Shown: positions 35,669 to 44,702 of the stretch, in pieces
Layout: the number at the start of each line of letters is the position of its first letter
Numbering within the stretch: the first letter of the stretch is position 1
NCBI GenBank assembly: GCA_963831235.1
Contig: CAWHPS010000057.1
Location: 62,001 to 126,000, forward strand
DNA: 64,000 bases
Origin: CAWHPS01 sp963831235
Lineage (GTDB): Bacteria; Fibrobacterota; OXYB2-FULL-49-7; JAEUSG01
Reading direction: 5' to 3'
Program-made: the position numbers and the translations under genes
Notes under the pieces: model-generated
What the model saw: the letters and a program-made list of their open reading frames with translations, nothing else
The model's database searches: none
Told to the model about the DNA's origin: nothing

Positions 35669-37653
35669 AACATTACTCCAAAATTAGTGTTTATGACAAA
35701 ATAATCTTTTGTAAGCGCTTTTTTGTAATAAGACGCGATTTCCTTTGCCTCCAGATAAAAACTTAAGGTTTTTCCGGACAATTTTCTAACCAGCCCGCCT
35801 CGTATAAAAAACTCTCTGTTTTCAGATTCATAATCATATAGAAAATGATTATTAACGGAAAACATTGATCTGAAAATATCCTCGGCAAAACCGATATTTT
35901 TTGGGGCAATCATAAATTCATCAAAAGAATATTTTATTGTTTTTGACCAATTGAAACCAGTTGAAACATTTACTACTGGATTAAACTCCTTGTAGAGCCT
36001 TATGTTCAAGGCGTTCCGGTTATAGACTTCCTTCCTGACAAATGATCTGCCAGGCAAAAGGGAACCTTCCTCTTCCGCGCCATACAAAATACCAATAACA
36101 ACACTGTCATTTGTATCCCGCATCAGGGGTATTGCATTGATGTCGGTAAAGGAATAAACCCCGCGCTTTCTGTAAAAAGGGTCCGAGGCCTCTTGCGGGC
36201 TGCCCTGCATGGGATAGAGTGTGCTGTCCTGGCTCACCGATATGAAAAAAGAATTGCGGCAATAAGCTGAATGTTCCCCGTAAAAGGCATGAGACAACTC
36301 CGCCTGGTATGTAGTGCCAAGCTTGTTTTGTGAAGACCTTCGCGCATCAATATAATCCACCATATGTGATGAGCGTGACAACTTCAGTTCGAGCGTGTCA
36401 AACGAAGGACATTGCAGGGTAATGGTGTCGTTGTCGTAAAGGAGGTCACGGGCATCAGGCTTGTTGTTAAGGTTTCCCTTTATATCAGTGAATGTAAAAC
36501 CATAATCATAACGTTTTAAGTCAAGATAGCGGGAGAAGCCTATATAATAACCGTGATAATAATAGTATGAGGCTTTCCACCATAATGTATTCTCGATTAA
36601 GGTTTCGTTTGAAAGCTTTAAGAGCGCGGCATTGATTTCAGATTCGGATGGGTGGTCATTCGAAGGGATGTTGTAGGCATATTCCGTATTTGTTGAAGCT
36701 CTGAAAAATTCAGCTTTGAAATGGAGTTTTTTGTAGTTGATTACAGGAGAAACCCCTCCTGCTATCGTAAGATCTGATTTATTGTTGATTGGATTGTCTG
36801 GATAGCCTGCACGGTTATTAGTTATGAAAAACGTATCCTGAAGCCCGATTAAATCGAACAACCGCTGGTCTAGTGACAACATTAAGGATCGTCCTTCATC
36901 TTCAAAAGGGGTGTGGAAAATAGGGCTGCTCTTAAGTAACTTCAGCTCTGAATTCAAATAAAAGGTCCCGATTCCCTGTATGGGTGTCGATCCGTCAAAC
37001 CTGTAGATTCCTTCTACATGCTTATTATTCTTAACAAATGTCCTACTGTCCGATACCGAGAGAGAACATGCTGATAGACCTTCAAAAGGGGAAAAGAGGG
37101 AGCCGTAGAATTCGTAGAATGCTCCCTGGTCACGGATATTGGTTGAAAGTGAAGTGTTACCGCTTGATTGTATGCCTGCATTCAGGGACAAGGCTGCTAT
37201 TTGAATTGGAATAAACCTTGTTTTAATTGAAAGTCGTTCATTATCGGTTTCAGTGAGCCAGTTGCGATTTTTGGAATCATACAGCCCATTTATATTATGA
37301 GACAGACCGACCCCTGAGTAAAGGTTATTGTTTATTCTGTAAAGAGCGTTTAAAACAGTCCTCGTGTTCGCTGAAAAAAGATCGCTATAACGCTGGGGTG
37401 CGGCTTTGAGTGTAATCGAATCCATTGTAATCCATTTTTTACTGATAGGACTCGCATACGATGCATCAATCTGGTATTTCCTGTAAAACTCACCCTGTTC
37501 AAACAATGTTCTTAGATCGACCTTCTGTGAATCAATCTCAAAGGCCGGAATGCCGTGTAAAGGTATGGTTGCGTTGACTAATGTATCTGAAGCATTTGCC
37601 ATCAGAGAAACTAAAAGCATCAGAGGTAGAATGATGTTAATGGTAGAGCGCAT
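35665..37653 (-). CDS. Putative outer-membrane beta-barrel protein
   Basis: A 662-residue exported protein from the ATG at 37653; the signal peptide is MRSTINIILPLMLLVSLMANA. The mature chain has many short alternating strands with aromatic girdles and Asp/Asn turns, and ends in TNFGVMF, a C-terminal aromatic residue as in outer-membrane barrels. No plug, TonB box or OmpA domain is seen. The start lies 17 bases inside the end of ksgA, and the CTG-start lipoprotein overlaps its stop by 3 bases, so a barrel plus two lipoproteins are made together. A transport or surface-assembly complex is possible. Confidence 0.65.
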   Translation of the reverse strand: MRSTINIILPLMLLVSLMANASDTLVNATIPLHGIPAFEIDSQKVDLRTLFEQGEFYRKYQIDASYASPISKKWITMDSITLKAAPQRYSDLFSANTRTVLNALYRINNNLYSGVGLSHNINGLYDSKNRNWLTETDNERLSIKTRFIPIQIAALSLNAGIQSSGNTSLSTNIRDQGAFYEFYGSLFSPFEGLSACSLSVSDSRTFVKNNKHVEGIYRFDGSTPIQGIGTFYLNSELKLLKSSPIFHTPFEDEGRSLMLSLDQRLFDLIGLQDTFFITNNRAGYPDNPINNKSDLTIAGGVSPVINYKKLHFKAEFFRASTNTEYAYNIPSNDHPSESEINAALLKLSNETLIENTLWWKASYYYYHGYYIGFSRYLDLKRYDYGFTFTDIKGNLNNKPDARDLLYDNDTITLQCPSFDTLELKLSRSSHMVDYIDARRSSQNKLGTTYQAELSHAFYGEHSAYCRNSFFISVSQDSTLYPMQGSPQEASDPFYRKRGVYSFTDINAIPLMRDTNDSVVIGILYGAEEEGSLLPGRSFVRKEVYNRNALNIRLYKEFNPVVNVSTGFNWSKTIKYSFDEFMIAPKNIGFAEDIFRSMFSVNNHFLYDYESENREFFIRGGLVRKLSGKTLSFYLEAKEIASYYKKALTKDYFVINTNFGVMF

Positions 37654-38422
37654 TATAAAGTTCAATATAGGTTTTTATGGGAAGGTTTTCAGCACGGGAA
37701 TTTATATCAATATTGTGTTTGGTAAAGAAGTCATATACTGTTTGTTCGGGGTAGTGACGGGAAAGAACATTCACGACCTTTTTCCTTCTCTGGGAAAAGG
37801 CGCATGTCAGCATCTTGAAATAAGCATCAGTATCAGAGATGTCAGGGCCATCTTTTTCCATTGATATTTGAAGGAAGGCTGAATCAACCTTTGGGGCAGG
37901 ACGGAATGCACCTGGAGGGAGAAGGAACAATCGCTTTGTTTTGGCAAAGGTGTTTATTGCAACCGTCAGGAAAGAATAATCCTTACAATCAGGCTTTGCG
38001 GTTATTCTTTCACCTACCTCGCGCTGAAGCATTATATATGCACTATTCACAATGGATCGATGTCTGATCAGTTTTAGAAGTATATGGCTTGCCACATTGT
38101 ATGGGAGGTTCCCTACAATTGTTACCGGATGTTTATCCTTCAGGACTTCTTCAAGGTTGAATTCCATGAAGTCACCCTGAATAATTCGAATTCTCTCTTG
38201 ATTTTTGAATTGCTCTTGAAGAAGTGGCACAAGGTCCCTGTCGATTTCAACAGCGAAAAGTTTGGCGGCTTTATCTGCAAGCCTTCCTGTTATTGCGCCG
38301 GCTCCAGGCCCAATTTCAATTATGATTTGGTTTTCATCATCTGGAATGGACTTTATGATGGATTCAATATAGCGAATATCATTCAGAAAAACCTGGCCGA
38401 ACTTCTTTTTGGTCTTAATCAT
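37637..38422 (-). CDS. rsmA: 16S rRNA (adenine(1518)-N(6)/adenine(1519)-N(6))-dimethyltransferase
   Basis: A 261-residue KsgA/RsmA enzyme that dimethylates two adenines near the 3' end of 16S rRNA during small-subunit assembly. Motifs: FGQVFLND at the N-terminus, IIEIGPGAGAITGRLADKA for SAM, VEIDRDLVPLL, VGNLPYNVASHILLKL (the NLPY catalytic motif), and PPGAFRPAPKVDSAF. It is the first gene of the minus-strand run that goes on to the outer-membrane protein, lipoproteins and glpQ. Confidence 0.96.
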   Translation of the reverse strand: MIKTKKKFGQVFLNDIRYIESIIKSIPDDENQIIIEIGPGAGAITGRLADKAAKLFAVEIDRDLVPLLQEQFKNQERIRIIQGDFMEFNLEEVLKDKHPVTIVGNLPYNVASHILLKLIRHRSIVNSAYIMLQREVGERITAKPDCKDYSFLTVAINTFAKTKRLFLLPPGAFRPAPKVDSAFLQISMEKDGPDISDTDAYFKMLTCAFSQRRKKVVNVLSRHYPEQTVYDFFTKHNIDINSRAENLPIKTYIELYNALYH

Positions 38423-39854
38423 TTCTTAAAAAGTAAAAGCTTTAATCAAATCAAATCAATGGAAAGGTTATTTGAGTTTTTGTAAATTTTATTCAGTCAG
38501 TTTATTAAGTTCCATGTCTCCAATTTTCTTTATTCATGACTATCGAATATTTTAAATTCATTGTGAGGTACGATTATGCCTTTACCCATGAATATAAAGG
38601 ATCTTCTTAGTGGCAAGCCGGTGGAGTGGGAACGCCTTGAATTCAAGGCCGGATGGAACCCGCTTGAAGTCCTCCATACGCTGTGTGCTTTTGCGAATGA
38701 TTTTAAAAACCTTGGCGGTGGCTATATTATTCTCGGTGTTCATGAGAAGAATGGCAAGCCCATTTTGCCCCCAGAAGGACTTGATGCGTCAAAAATTGAT
38801 GACATTCAAAAAGAGCTGCTTCGATTGGGACACACCGCGATTCAACCGAATTATCATCCTATTATCGTACCGCATGTTTTTCAGAAAAAAACAATACTAA
38901 TTCTTTGGGCGCATGGAGGCCAGACCCGCCCTTACAAAGCGAAAGTCAGCCTTGCCAAAGACTGCCGGGAATATGCTTACTTTATTCGCAGAGGCTCTTC
39001 CACCATTCGGGCAAAGGGGGCGGATGAAACTGAATTGCTCTCTCTTGCAGCAACGGTTCCTTTTGACGACCGCTATAACCAGCAGGCCAAAATCAGTGAC
39101 CTCTCGAAGAAGCTGATGATAGAGTATTTAAAAAGAGTTGGAAGTGACCTTGCAAAACAAGCGACCTCACTTTCCATTAAAGACATTGGCCGCCAAATGG
39201 GTATTGTCGGAGGGCCTTCTGAATCTCCCTGTCCTCTGAATATCGGGCTTATGATGTTCAGCTCCGAGCCGTGGCGGTTTTTCCCTTACATGCAGATAGA
39301 TGTTGTCTGGTTTCCAAAGGAAGGGCCCGGGGGTAATAAATTTACAGAGAAAATCTTCAAAGGTCTCACTGCCGCAAATGACACGGGAGGCGTTGGATTA
39401 TATTAAGCGAAATTTAATCAGCGAAACAGTCATCAAGCATTCGGGCAGGGCGGAATCCACACGAGTCGAGAATTTTCCATACGATGCCATTGAAGAGGCT
39501 GTTGTCAACGCTGTTTACCATCGCGGGTATGACATCCGCGAACCCATTGAAGTCCGCATCGAACACAACGAACTGGTTGTGATCAGCTATCCGGGACCAG
39601 ATCGCTCCGTGAACCTGGAACAGCTCCGTAAAGGAAAGGCTAAACCCCGGCGTTACCGCAACCGGCGTATTGGAGAATTCCTTAAGGAACTGGAGTTCAC
39701 CGAAGGCCGCTCAACGGGAATTCCAAAGATTATTGAGGCCATGGAAAAGAACGGATCTCCTGCTCCTGAATTTGAGTTTGATGAAAACTACAGCTATTTC
39801 ATGACACGGTTGCCGGTCCATCTACAGGCAAAGGCAATAGAGGTGGACACCAAA

Positions 39855-39890
39855 ACCGACCAAGTCACCGATCAAGTCACCGATCAAGTC
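39855..39890 (+). repeat. 12-bp tandem repeat inside the AlbA_2 gene (TDQV units)
   Basis: ACCGACCAAGTC and two copies of ACCGATCAAGTC in tandem, reading TDQV three times, link the ATPase-like domain to the first winged-helix unit. Confidence 0.9.
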
Positions 39891-40127
39891 GGAAAGCTTT
39901 TGACAGCCCTGCAACCTGAAGAAATGACTGCCGGAACCATCCGGAAAGTGCTGGCCTTGAGCCATCGTCCTACGTTCAGCGAGAACTATCTGCATCCCGC
40001 CCTTAATTCCGGTCTTATAGAAATGACTATTATGGACAAACCGAATAGTCGCCTTCAGAAATATCGTTTAACGGATAAAGGCCGAGTATGGCTTGCATCT
40101 CAGTTAAACATTAAGAAAGAACAGACA

Positions 40128-40175
40128 TCAGGGGTAGAGTCAGGGGTAGAGTCAGGGGTAGAGTCAGGGGTAGAG
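40128..40175 (+). repeat. 12-bp tandem repeat inside the AlbA_2 gene (SGVE units)
   Basis: TCAGGGGTAGAG repeated four times exactly, reading SGVE, links the two winged-helix units. The exact identity of copies means recent expansion, and copy number may vary between strains. Confidence 0.95.
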
Positions 40176-40454
40176 TCGCCAATGGCATTAAGTCTTTTAC
40201 ACGAACTTGACAATGAGCCGCTTGGCAAAAAGGACATGGCTCTTGGTATGGGAAAAGAGAAACCATCGCGCTATTTGAACGATTTGGTTTCGCATCTACT
40301 GGAAGCAAAACTGATTGAATATACAATCCCTGAAAAACCCAACAGTCGCCTTCAAAAATATTGCCTCACGGATAAAGGCCAGACCTGGCTTGCTTCGCAG
40401 AAGGAATTTAAAAACCCAAATAGGTCGGCTTTAAAAGAAAAGAGAGAATCATAA

Positions 40455-40586
40455 ATGCGTTTTAAAAACCTTGTTAAGGACATTGGCCCGTCACTGACTG
40501 ACCAATTGGAAAAACCTCAGATTAGTCAGACACTGTCTGACCAATTACAGGGAACAAGATTTTGCAGACAGTTTTTACAACATTAA
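40455..40586 (+). CDS. Short ORF downstream of the AlbA_2 gene (uncertain)
   Basis: A 43-codon frame starting right after the stop of the AlbA_2 gene: it begins MRFKNLVKDIGPSLTDQLE and contains a second SDQL. The TDQL/SDQL phrases echo the TDQV units in the gene before it, so it could be a leftover copy of its linker region rather than a true gene. No ribosome site of its own is clear. Confidence 0.25.
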   Translation: MRFKNLVKDIGPSLTDQLEKPQISQTLSDQLQGTRFCRQFLQH

Positions 40587-40655
40587 TTGGGTAGGAACGG
40601 ATACGTCTAATTTTAATAATAATTTACATTTAGCATAATAATCATACATAAACCC

Positions 40656-43337
40656 ATGTCCCAACACCTTGTTACATCCATTCTCTTCGACGGTGCGCTT
40701 GCCCTTGAATGGGAAGAAACATCTCTGCCTGATAACCACGACAGGCAACGCCTTGAAAGAGTGCTGCTCGATTCCTCCCAAAAGCACAAAGATGAAGCGT
40801 CTCTTTTATGGCTTCTAATCCTTGGCTTATCTGATTCCACTGTTACCCTTTCTCCATCCCTTGCATTCTGGCGGGAATTTGCAGATGCCTGGGTTCATCA
40901 GGTTCGTACATTGCCCGAAACCGAAGAGAAACGTGAAAAGCTTCAGGTTGCGTTGGGTACCGAAGACGGTGAATCCTTCCTTGATCGCATGCCACCCATG
41001 GTTGGTGTTGATTCCGTTAACTTGCCTTATCTTGTTGATCTGGCTAACCGGCTCATGCTTGCTTTCCAGACGGGTATCCGCGGCTTTAAAGGTTCAGTTG
41101 AAGATTATTTCTCATCCATTTCACCCAAACCCCTCCACATTGACAGAATTCACTTTCATCTTGTGGAGAATCGCAGAGATGAGATGCGGCCTTTCGCCTT
41201 CCTCGCCACCTATACGACAAGGGTTGACGAAAAGGGGCGTACCCGTCATCAACCTCTTAAATTTGCTTTGGAAGAATTTGGAAACAAGAGCGACAAACTT
41301 CTCGAATTGCTGGCAACTGTAAACAAGGTCGCAAAAAAGAACCGGCTTATAGCATCATTGGTGGATTCAGGAGAGCTGTTTCATCCTGTAGGGCTTTCAA
41401 CGCAGGATGCATTTACCTTTCTAAAAGGATTGCCGGATTTCGAAGCTTCCGGAATTCTCTGCAGGATTCCCAATTGGTGGAAGGGCGGCCCAAGAAGGGT
41501 TTCGGTCGCTTTATCCGTAGGCGGCAAGCAACCCTCTCACATCGGCTTTGACGCATTGCTTGATTTTAACGCAGGGTTGCAACTGGATGGAGAACCGTTG
41601 AGCGAAGAAGAAGCCCGCCGCATCCTTGAGCGAGCAGAGGGACTCGTGTTGATTAAGGGCAAATGGGTTGCAGTGGATACCGAGTCTCTGACTATGACGC
41701 TTGAAGCGCTCAAGAAGGCGCGTAAACTGGCGGATTCGCAGGGAATCACTTTTGCAGACGCAATGCGGATGCTCATGGGCGCGAAAACCGAAGGAGATGT
41801 AAAAGGTCTCGCTGGTGCTGACATTTCCTGTGGAGACTGGCTAAAGTCTGTTCTGGAAAAAATGACCAATCCAACCCTTATCCGCGCTGCGGTCCCATCA
41901 CCAAACCTGAAAGCGGAATTGCGCAATTATCAGCAGCAGGGCTTGAATTGGCTCTGTTTCATGCAAACGCTGGGGTTCGGGCTTTGCCTGGCCGATGACA
42001 TGGGTCTTGGGAAAACTGTGCAGATACTGGCGCACCTACAAAAGCTCAAGCAAAAGGGACGCACGAGCCTGATTGTGGTTCCGGCATCGCTTCTTGAAAA
42101 CTGGCGCAAGGAAATAGAGAAATTCACACCTGATCTGCAACTGGTTATCCTCCATCCCCAGATGATGGATGAAAAAGAGTGGAATGGGATTGAGAAGAAT
42201 GTCAAGGATTACGATCTCGCTATCACCACTTATGGTATGTTGAGCCGGTGCGCATGGATTTCTTCCTGTGAATGGTTCTATGTTATCTGTGATGAAGCCC
42301 AGGCGATCAAGAACCCTTCCACAAAACAGACCCATGCTGTCAAGTCGCTGAAATCCATACACCGCTGCGTGATGACCGGCACGCCGGTTGAAAACCGGCT
42401 CACGGATCTCTGGTCGCTTTTTGATTTTATCAACCCGGGTTTGCTGGGCTCCTTTACCGAATTCAAAACCTTTGCCAAAGGACTGGAGAATAATCCTGCC
42501 GGCTTCGGCAGACTGCGCAATGTCGTGCATCCCTACATGCTGAGGCGCAGTAAAACAGATAAATCCATTATCAGTGATCTGCCGGATAAGGTGGAGATGA
42601 AAACATGGTGTACCCTTTCAAAACACCAGACAATCATCTACAAGGAACTTGTAGAGCGTCTTGCCAGGGAATTGTCCACGGTGGATGGCATCAAGCGCAA
42701 GGGGCTTGTGCTGGCTTATCTCATGAAATGCAAACAGCTTTGCAATCATCCGGATCATTACACCGGGAGCGGCGCCTTTACGCCGGAAGAAAGCGGGAAA
42801 TTCAAACGACTTGCCGAGTTGTGCGAGACCATTCATGAGAAACGGGAAAAGATGCTGATCTTCACCCAATTTACGGAGATTATAAGTCCTCTGGCGGAAT
42901 TCCTCAAGGGAATCTTTGGCGCACCCGGGCTTGTGTTAAGCGGCGCAACCTCGGTAAAGAAACGCAGAGAGGCAGTGGAGCATTTTCAGGGCGGTGAATA
43001 TGTGCCGTTTTTTATATTATCGCTCAAGGCTGGTGGGGTTGGATTGAACCTGACTGAGGCAAGCCATGTTGTCCACTTTGATCGCTGGTGGAACCCGGCT
43101 GTTGAAAACCAGGCCACGGACAGGGCTTTTCGCATCGGGCAAAAGAAAAATGTGATGGTGCATAAGTTTATTTGCAAGGGGACAATTGAGGAAAAGATCG
43201 ACATGTTAATCGAGGGCAAGAAAAAACTTGCCGGAGAAGTTGTTTCATCGGCGGGGGAGAACTGGATTACGGAATTCGATGATGGAAAGCTTCAGGAAAT
43301 GTTCAGGCTGACCCTTTCCGGAGCAGATGAAGAATAA
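40656..43337 (+). CDS. SNF2-family helicase/ATPase (YwqA-like)
   Basis: An 893-residue protein. The N-terminal 400 residues match the SNF2-associated domain found before bacterial SNF2 cores (PNWWKGGPRRVSVALSV, LLDFNAGLQLDGEPLSEEEA). The motor follows: Walker A DDMGLGKTVQILAHL (about residue 447), Walker B VICDEAQAIKN (about 545), MTGTPVENRLTDLWSLFDF (motif III), then the second lobe with LIFTQFTE, SLKAGGVGLNLT and DRAFRIGQKKNV (motifs V and VI). It should move on double-stranded DNA or strip proteins. The SWIM zinc-finger gene is next, as in the ywqA-ywqB pair of Bacillus subtilis. Upstream is the AlbA_2 gene. Confidence 0.92.
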   Translation: MSQHLVTSILFDGALALEWEETSLPDNHDRQRLERVLLDSSQKHKDEASLLWLLILGLSDSTVTLSPSLAFWREFADAWVHQVRTLPETEEKREKLQVALGTEDGESFLDRMPPMVGVDSVNLPYLVDLANRLMLAFQTGIRGFKGSVEDYFSSISPKPLHIDRIHFHLVENRRDEMRPFAFLATYTTRVDEKGRTRHQPLKFALEEFGNKSDKLLELLATVNKVAKKNRLIASLVDSGELFHPVGLSTQDAFTFLKGLPDFEASGILCRIPNWWKGGPRRVSVALSVGGKQPSHIGFDALLDFNAGLQLDGEPLSEEEARRILERAEGLVLIKGKWVAVDTESLTMTLEALKKARKLADSQGITFADAMRMLMGAKTEGDVKGLAGADISCGDWLKSVLEKMTNPTLIRAAVPSPNLKAELRNYQQQGLNWLCFMQTLGFGLCLADDMGLGKTVQILAHLQKLKQKGRTSLIVVPASLLENWRKEIEKFTPDLQLVILHPQMMDEKEWNGIEKNVKDYDLAITTYGMLSRCAWISSCEWFYVICDEAQAIKNPSTKQTHAVKSLKSIHRCVMTGTPVENRLTDLWSLFDFINPGLLGSFTEFKTFAKGLENNPAGFGRLRNVVHPYMLRRSKTDKSIISDLPDKVEMKTWCTLSKHQTIIYKELVERLARELSTVDGIKRKGLVLAYLMKCKQLCNHPDHYTGSGAFTPEESGKFKRLAELCETIHEKREKMLIFTQFTEIISPLAEFLKGIFGAPGLVLSGATSVKKRREAVEHFQGGEYVPFFILSLKAGGVGLNLTEASHVVHFDRWWNPAVENQATDRAFRIGQKKNVMVHKFICKGTIEEKIDMLIEGKKKLAGEVVSSAGENWITEFDDGKLQEMFRLTLSGADEE

Positions 43338-43385
43338 ACCCTGTTGACGGAATTTGTTGACCGTTTAGGAGAAAAGGAGTTGATT

Positions 43386-44222
43386 ATGAGCTATGGTTCC
43401 TGGGGCGGGTTCGCACCCTATGTGTCAAAGGCGGAGAAAATACGAAGGGCGGAAAAAGCGAGGACAGCAATGGCGAAGAAAGGCGTGAAATTTGAGCCTG
43501 TCATCATCAATTGCCGGGAAATCTCCCGCACCTGGTGGGGAAAAGCATGGGCGAAGAACCTGGAACGTTATGCGGATTACAGTAACCGAATTCCACGTGG
43601 ACGTTCCTATGTGCGATGCGGAGCGGTGCTTGATCTCAAGATTGCCCCGAACATGGTCACTGCTCTGGTATCGGGCAGTCGTCCGCAACCGTATAAAATC
43701 AATATCGGGATAAAGTCTCTGGATAAAAAAGTTGAAAAGGCTCTTATGGAGAAAAGCCGCGCATCACTTGATTCTATGCAGTCCCTTCTTTCAGGTGAAT
43801 TCCCGGCGGATATCAAGGACGAATTCTTTAAACAGGGAGACGGACTTTTTCCTTCGCCCGGGGAAATAGAGCTTGACTGTTCCTGTCCTGATTGGGCGGA
43901 TATGTGCAAGCATGTAGCGGCCGCGCTCTATGGGGCAGGGGCAAGATTGGACGAGAGACCGGAGCTGTTTTTTGTGCTTCGGGGAATCAATATCAATGAT
44001 TTCGTTGGCAAAATGGTTAAGCAGGAAAGCGGAAAAATGCTTAAAAAAGCCAAAGCCAAATCCGAACGGGTGCTGGGCGGGGATACGAAGGATGTGTCAG
44101 AGCTTTTTGGCATTAAGATGGATACCATGCCTGTCAAGAAGACAGATTCAAAGGAGAAAATCAGACTGCCATTGATCAAACGGAAAAAAATTAATATTAA
44201 GAAAAAGAGGACCGTTGTTTAA
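43386..44222 (+). CDS. SWIM zinc-finger protein (YwqB-like)
   Basis: A 278-residue protein from the ATG at 43386, which has an aaaaggag ribosome site. The core is the SWIM finger CSCPDWADMCKH (C-x-C...C-x-H, about residues 164-175), which binds zinc and can touch DNA or protein. Ahead of it, FEPVIINCREISRTWWGKAW and IPRGRSYVRCGAV match the usual N-terminal half of these partners of SNF2 helicases. It ends in a lysine-rich tail. Co-expression with the helicase gene, 48 bases upstream, suggests the two form one complex whose role is not established. Confidence 0.88.
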   Translation: MSYGSWGGFAPYVSKAEKIRRAEKARTAMAKKGVKFEPVIINCREISRTWWGKAWAKNLERYADYSNRIPRGRSYVRCGAVLDLKIAPNMVTALVSGSRPQPYKINIGIKSLDKKVEKALMEKSRASLDSMQSLLSGEFPADIKDEFFKQGDGLFPSPGEIELDCSCPDWADMCKHVAAALYGAGARLDERPELFFVLRGININDFVGKMVKQESGKMLKKAKAKSERVLGGDTKDVSELFGIKMDTMPVKKTDSKEKIRLPLIKRKKINIKKKRTVV

Positions 44223-44289
44223 TACAATACCAATTACCCATAAAAGTTTCTTTATTAAAAGAAAGTGATTATTTATATTATAACACGGT

Positions 44290-44313
44290 GCCCGACTATC
44301 TTTAATTTCGGGC
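44290..44313 (+). terminator. Possible weak terminator hairpin after the SNF2/SWIM pair
   Basis: GCCCGA (44290-44295) and TCGGGC (44308-44313) around a 12-base AT-rich loop; no T run follows, so termination is doubtful. It lies between the SWIM gene and the STAS gene. Confidence 0.3.
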
Positions 44314-44340
44314 AATCATATTTCTATTAAAGGAGCTGCC

Positions 44341-44685
44341 ATGGATATCAATATTCGTAAACGCGGTAAATTCAAGATATTGGATGTTGACGGAGATATA
44401 AACGAGATCGACAATTATAATGTTCTGAAAGAGGAAATAGTAAAATCCCTTCAGGAAGGCGAAAAGAATATTGCGCTTAACCTTTCCAATACCACTTTTC
44501 TTAACAGTAGTGCGGTGAGCCTTTTCATCTCATGGCAGAAGAAGGTCGCTGCTGTTGGTGGTGAAATAGTCATTCTTGAACCCCAGCAATTCATCCTCGA
44601 GATACTTAAAATCCTCTGCATAGAAAAAATCATCAAGATTCACAATTCCGAGGATGAGTTTTTTCGCACGGCCGGTGAAAAATAA
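44341..44685 (+). CDS. STAS-domain anti-sigma-factor antagonist-like protein
   Basis: A 114-residue single STAS domain: VDGDINEIDNYNVLKEEI, NIALNLSNTTFLNSSAVSLF with the likely phospho-serine in LNSSAVS, and IVILEPQQFILEILKIL. It should bind a SpoIIAB/RsbW-type kinase or another partner in its unphosphorylated form. An aaaggag ribosome site precedes it. The HD-GYP gene follows 17 bases later, so the two may form a stress or c-di-GMP signalling pair. No kinase gene lies nearby. Confidence 0.88.
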   Translation: MDINIRKRGKFKILDVDGDINEIDNYNVLKEEIVKSLQEGEKNIALNLSNTTFLNSSAVSLFISWQKKVAAVGGEIVILEPQQFILEILKILCIEKIIKIHNSEDEFFRTAGEK

Positions 44686-44702
44686 GTTTTGTTTTCGGTT
44701 TG

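Larger units (their letters stand above)
38576..40454 (+). pseudogene. AlbA_2 / HATPase_c_4 (Schlafen-AlbA-like) regulator gene with a +1 frameshift
   Basis: Residues 1-160 form the AlbA_2 domain (EWERLEFKAGWNPLEVLHTL, GGGYIILGVHEKNGKP, YFIRRGSSTIRA). The first frame ends after FTEKIFKGLTAANDTGG; the next frame continues with SLPQMTREALDYIKRNL and an ATPase-like C-terminal domain (FPYDAIEEAVVNAVYHRGYD, GRSTGIPKIIEAM). Dropping the C at 39365 joins them as GSLPQM, restoring 625 residues. The tail has two copies of a winged-helix unit ending in KPNSRLQKY.LTDKG..WLASQ, and low-complexity TDQV (x3) and SGVE (x4) repeats. The family is common in defence and mobile regions and acts as DNA-linked regulators. 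Broken unless the frameshift is an error or recoded. Confidence 0.85.

Noticed and set aside
39300..39410. Independent start of a second gene at 39300
   Set aside because: The first residues in that frame are out-of-frame AlbA_2-gene sequence; similarity begins only at the frameshift point near 39365.
39855..40175. CRISPR-like array
   Set aside because: The repeats are 12 bp, directly adjacent without spacers and inside a coding frame, so they are protein linker repeats.
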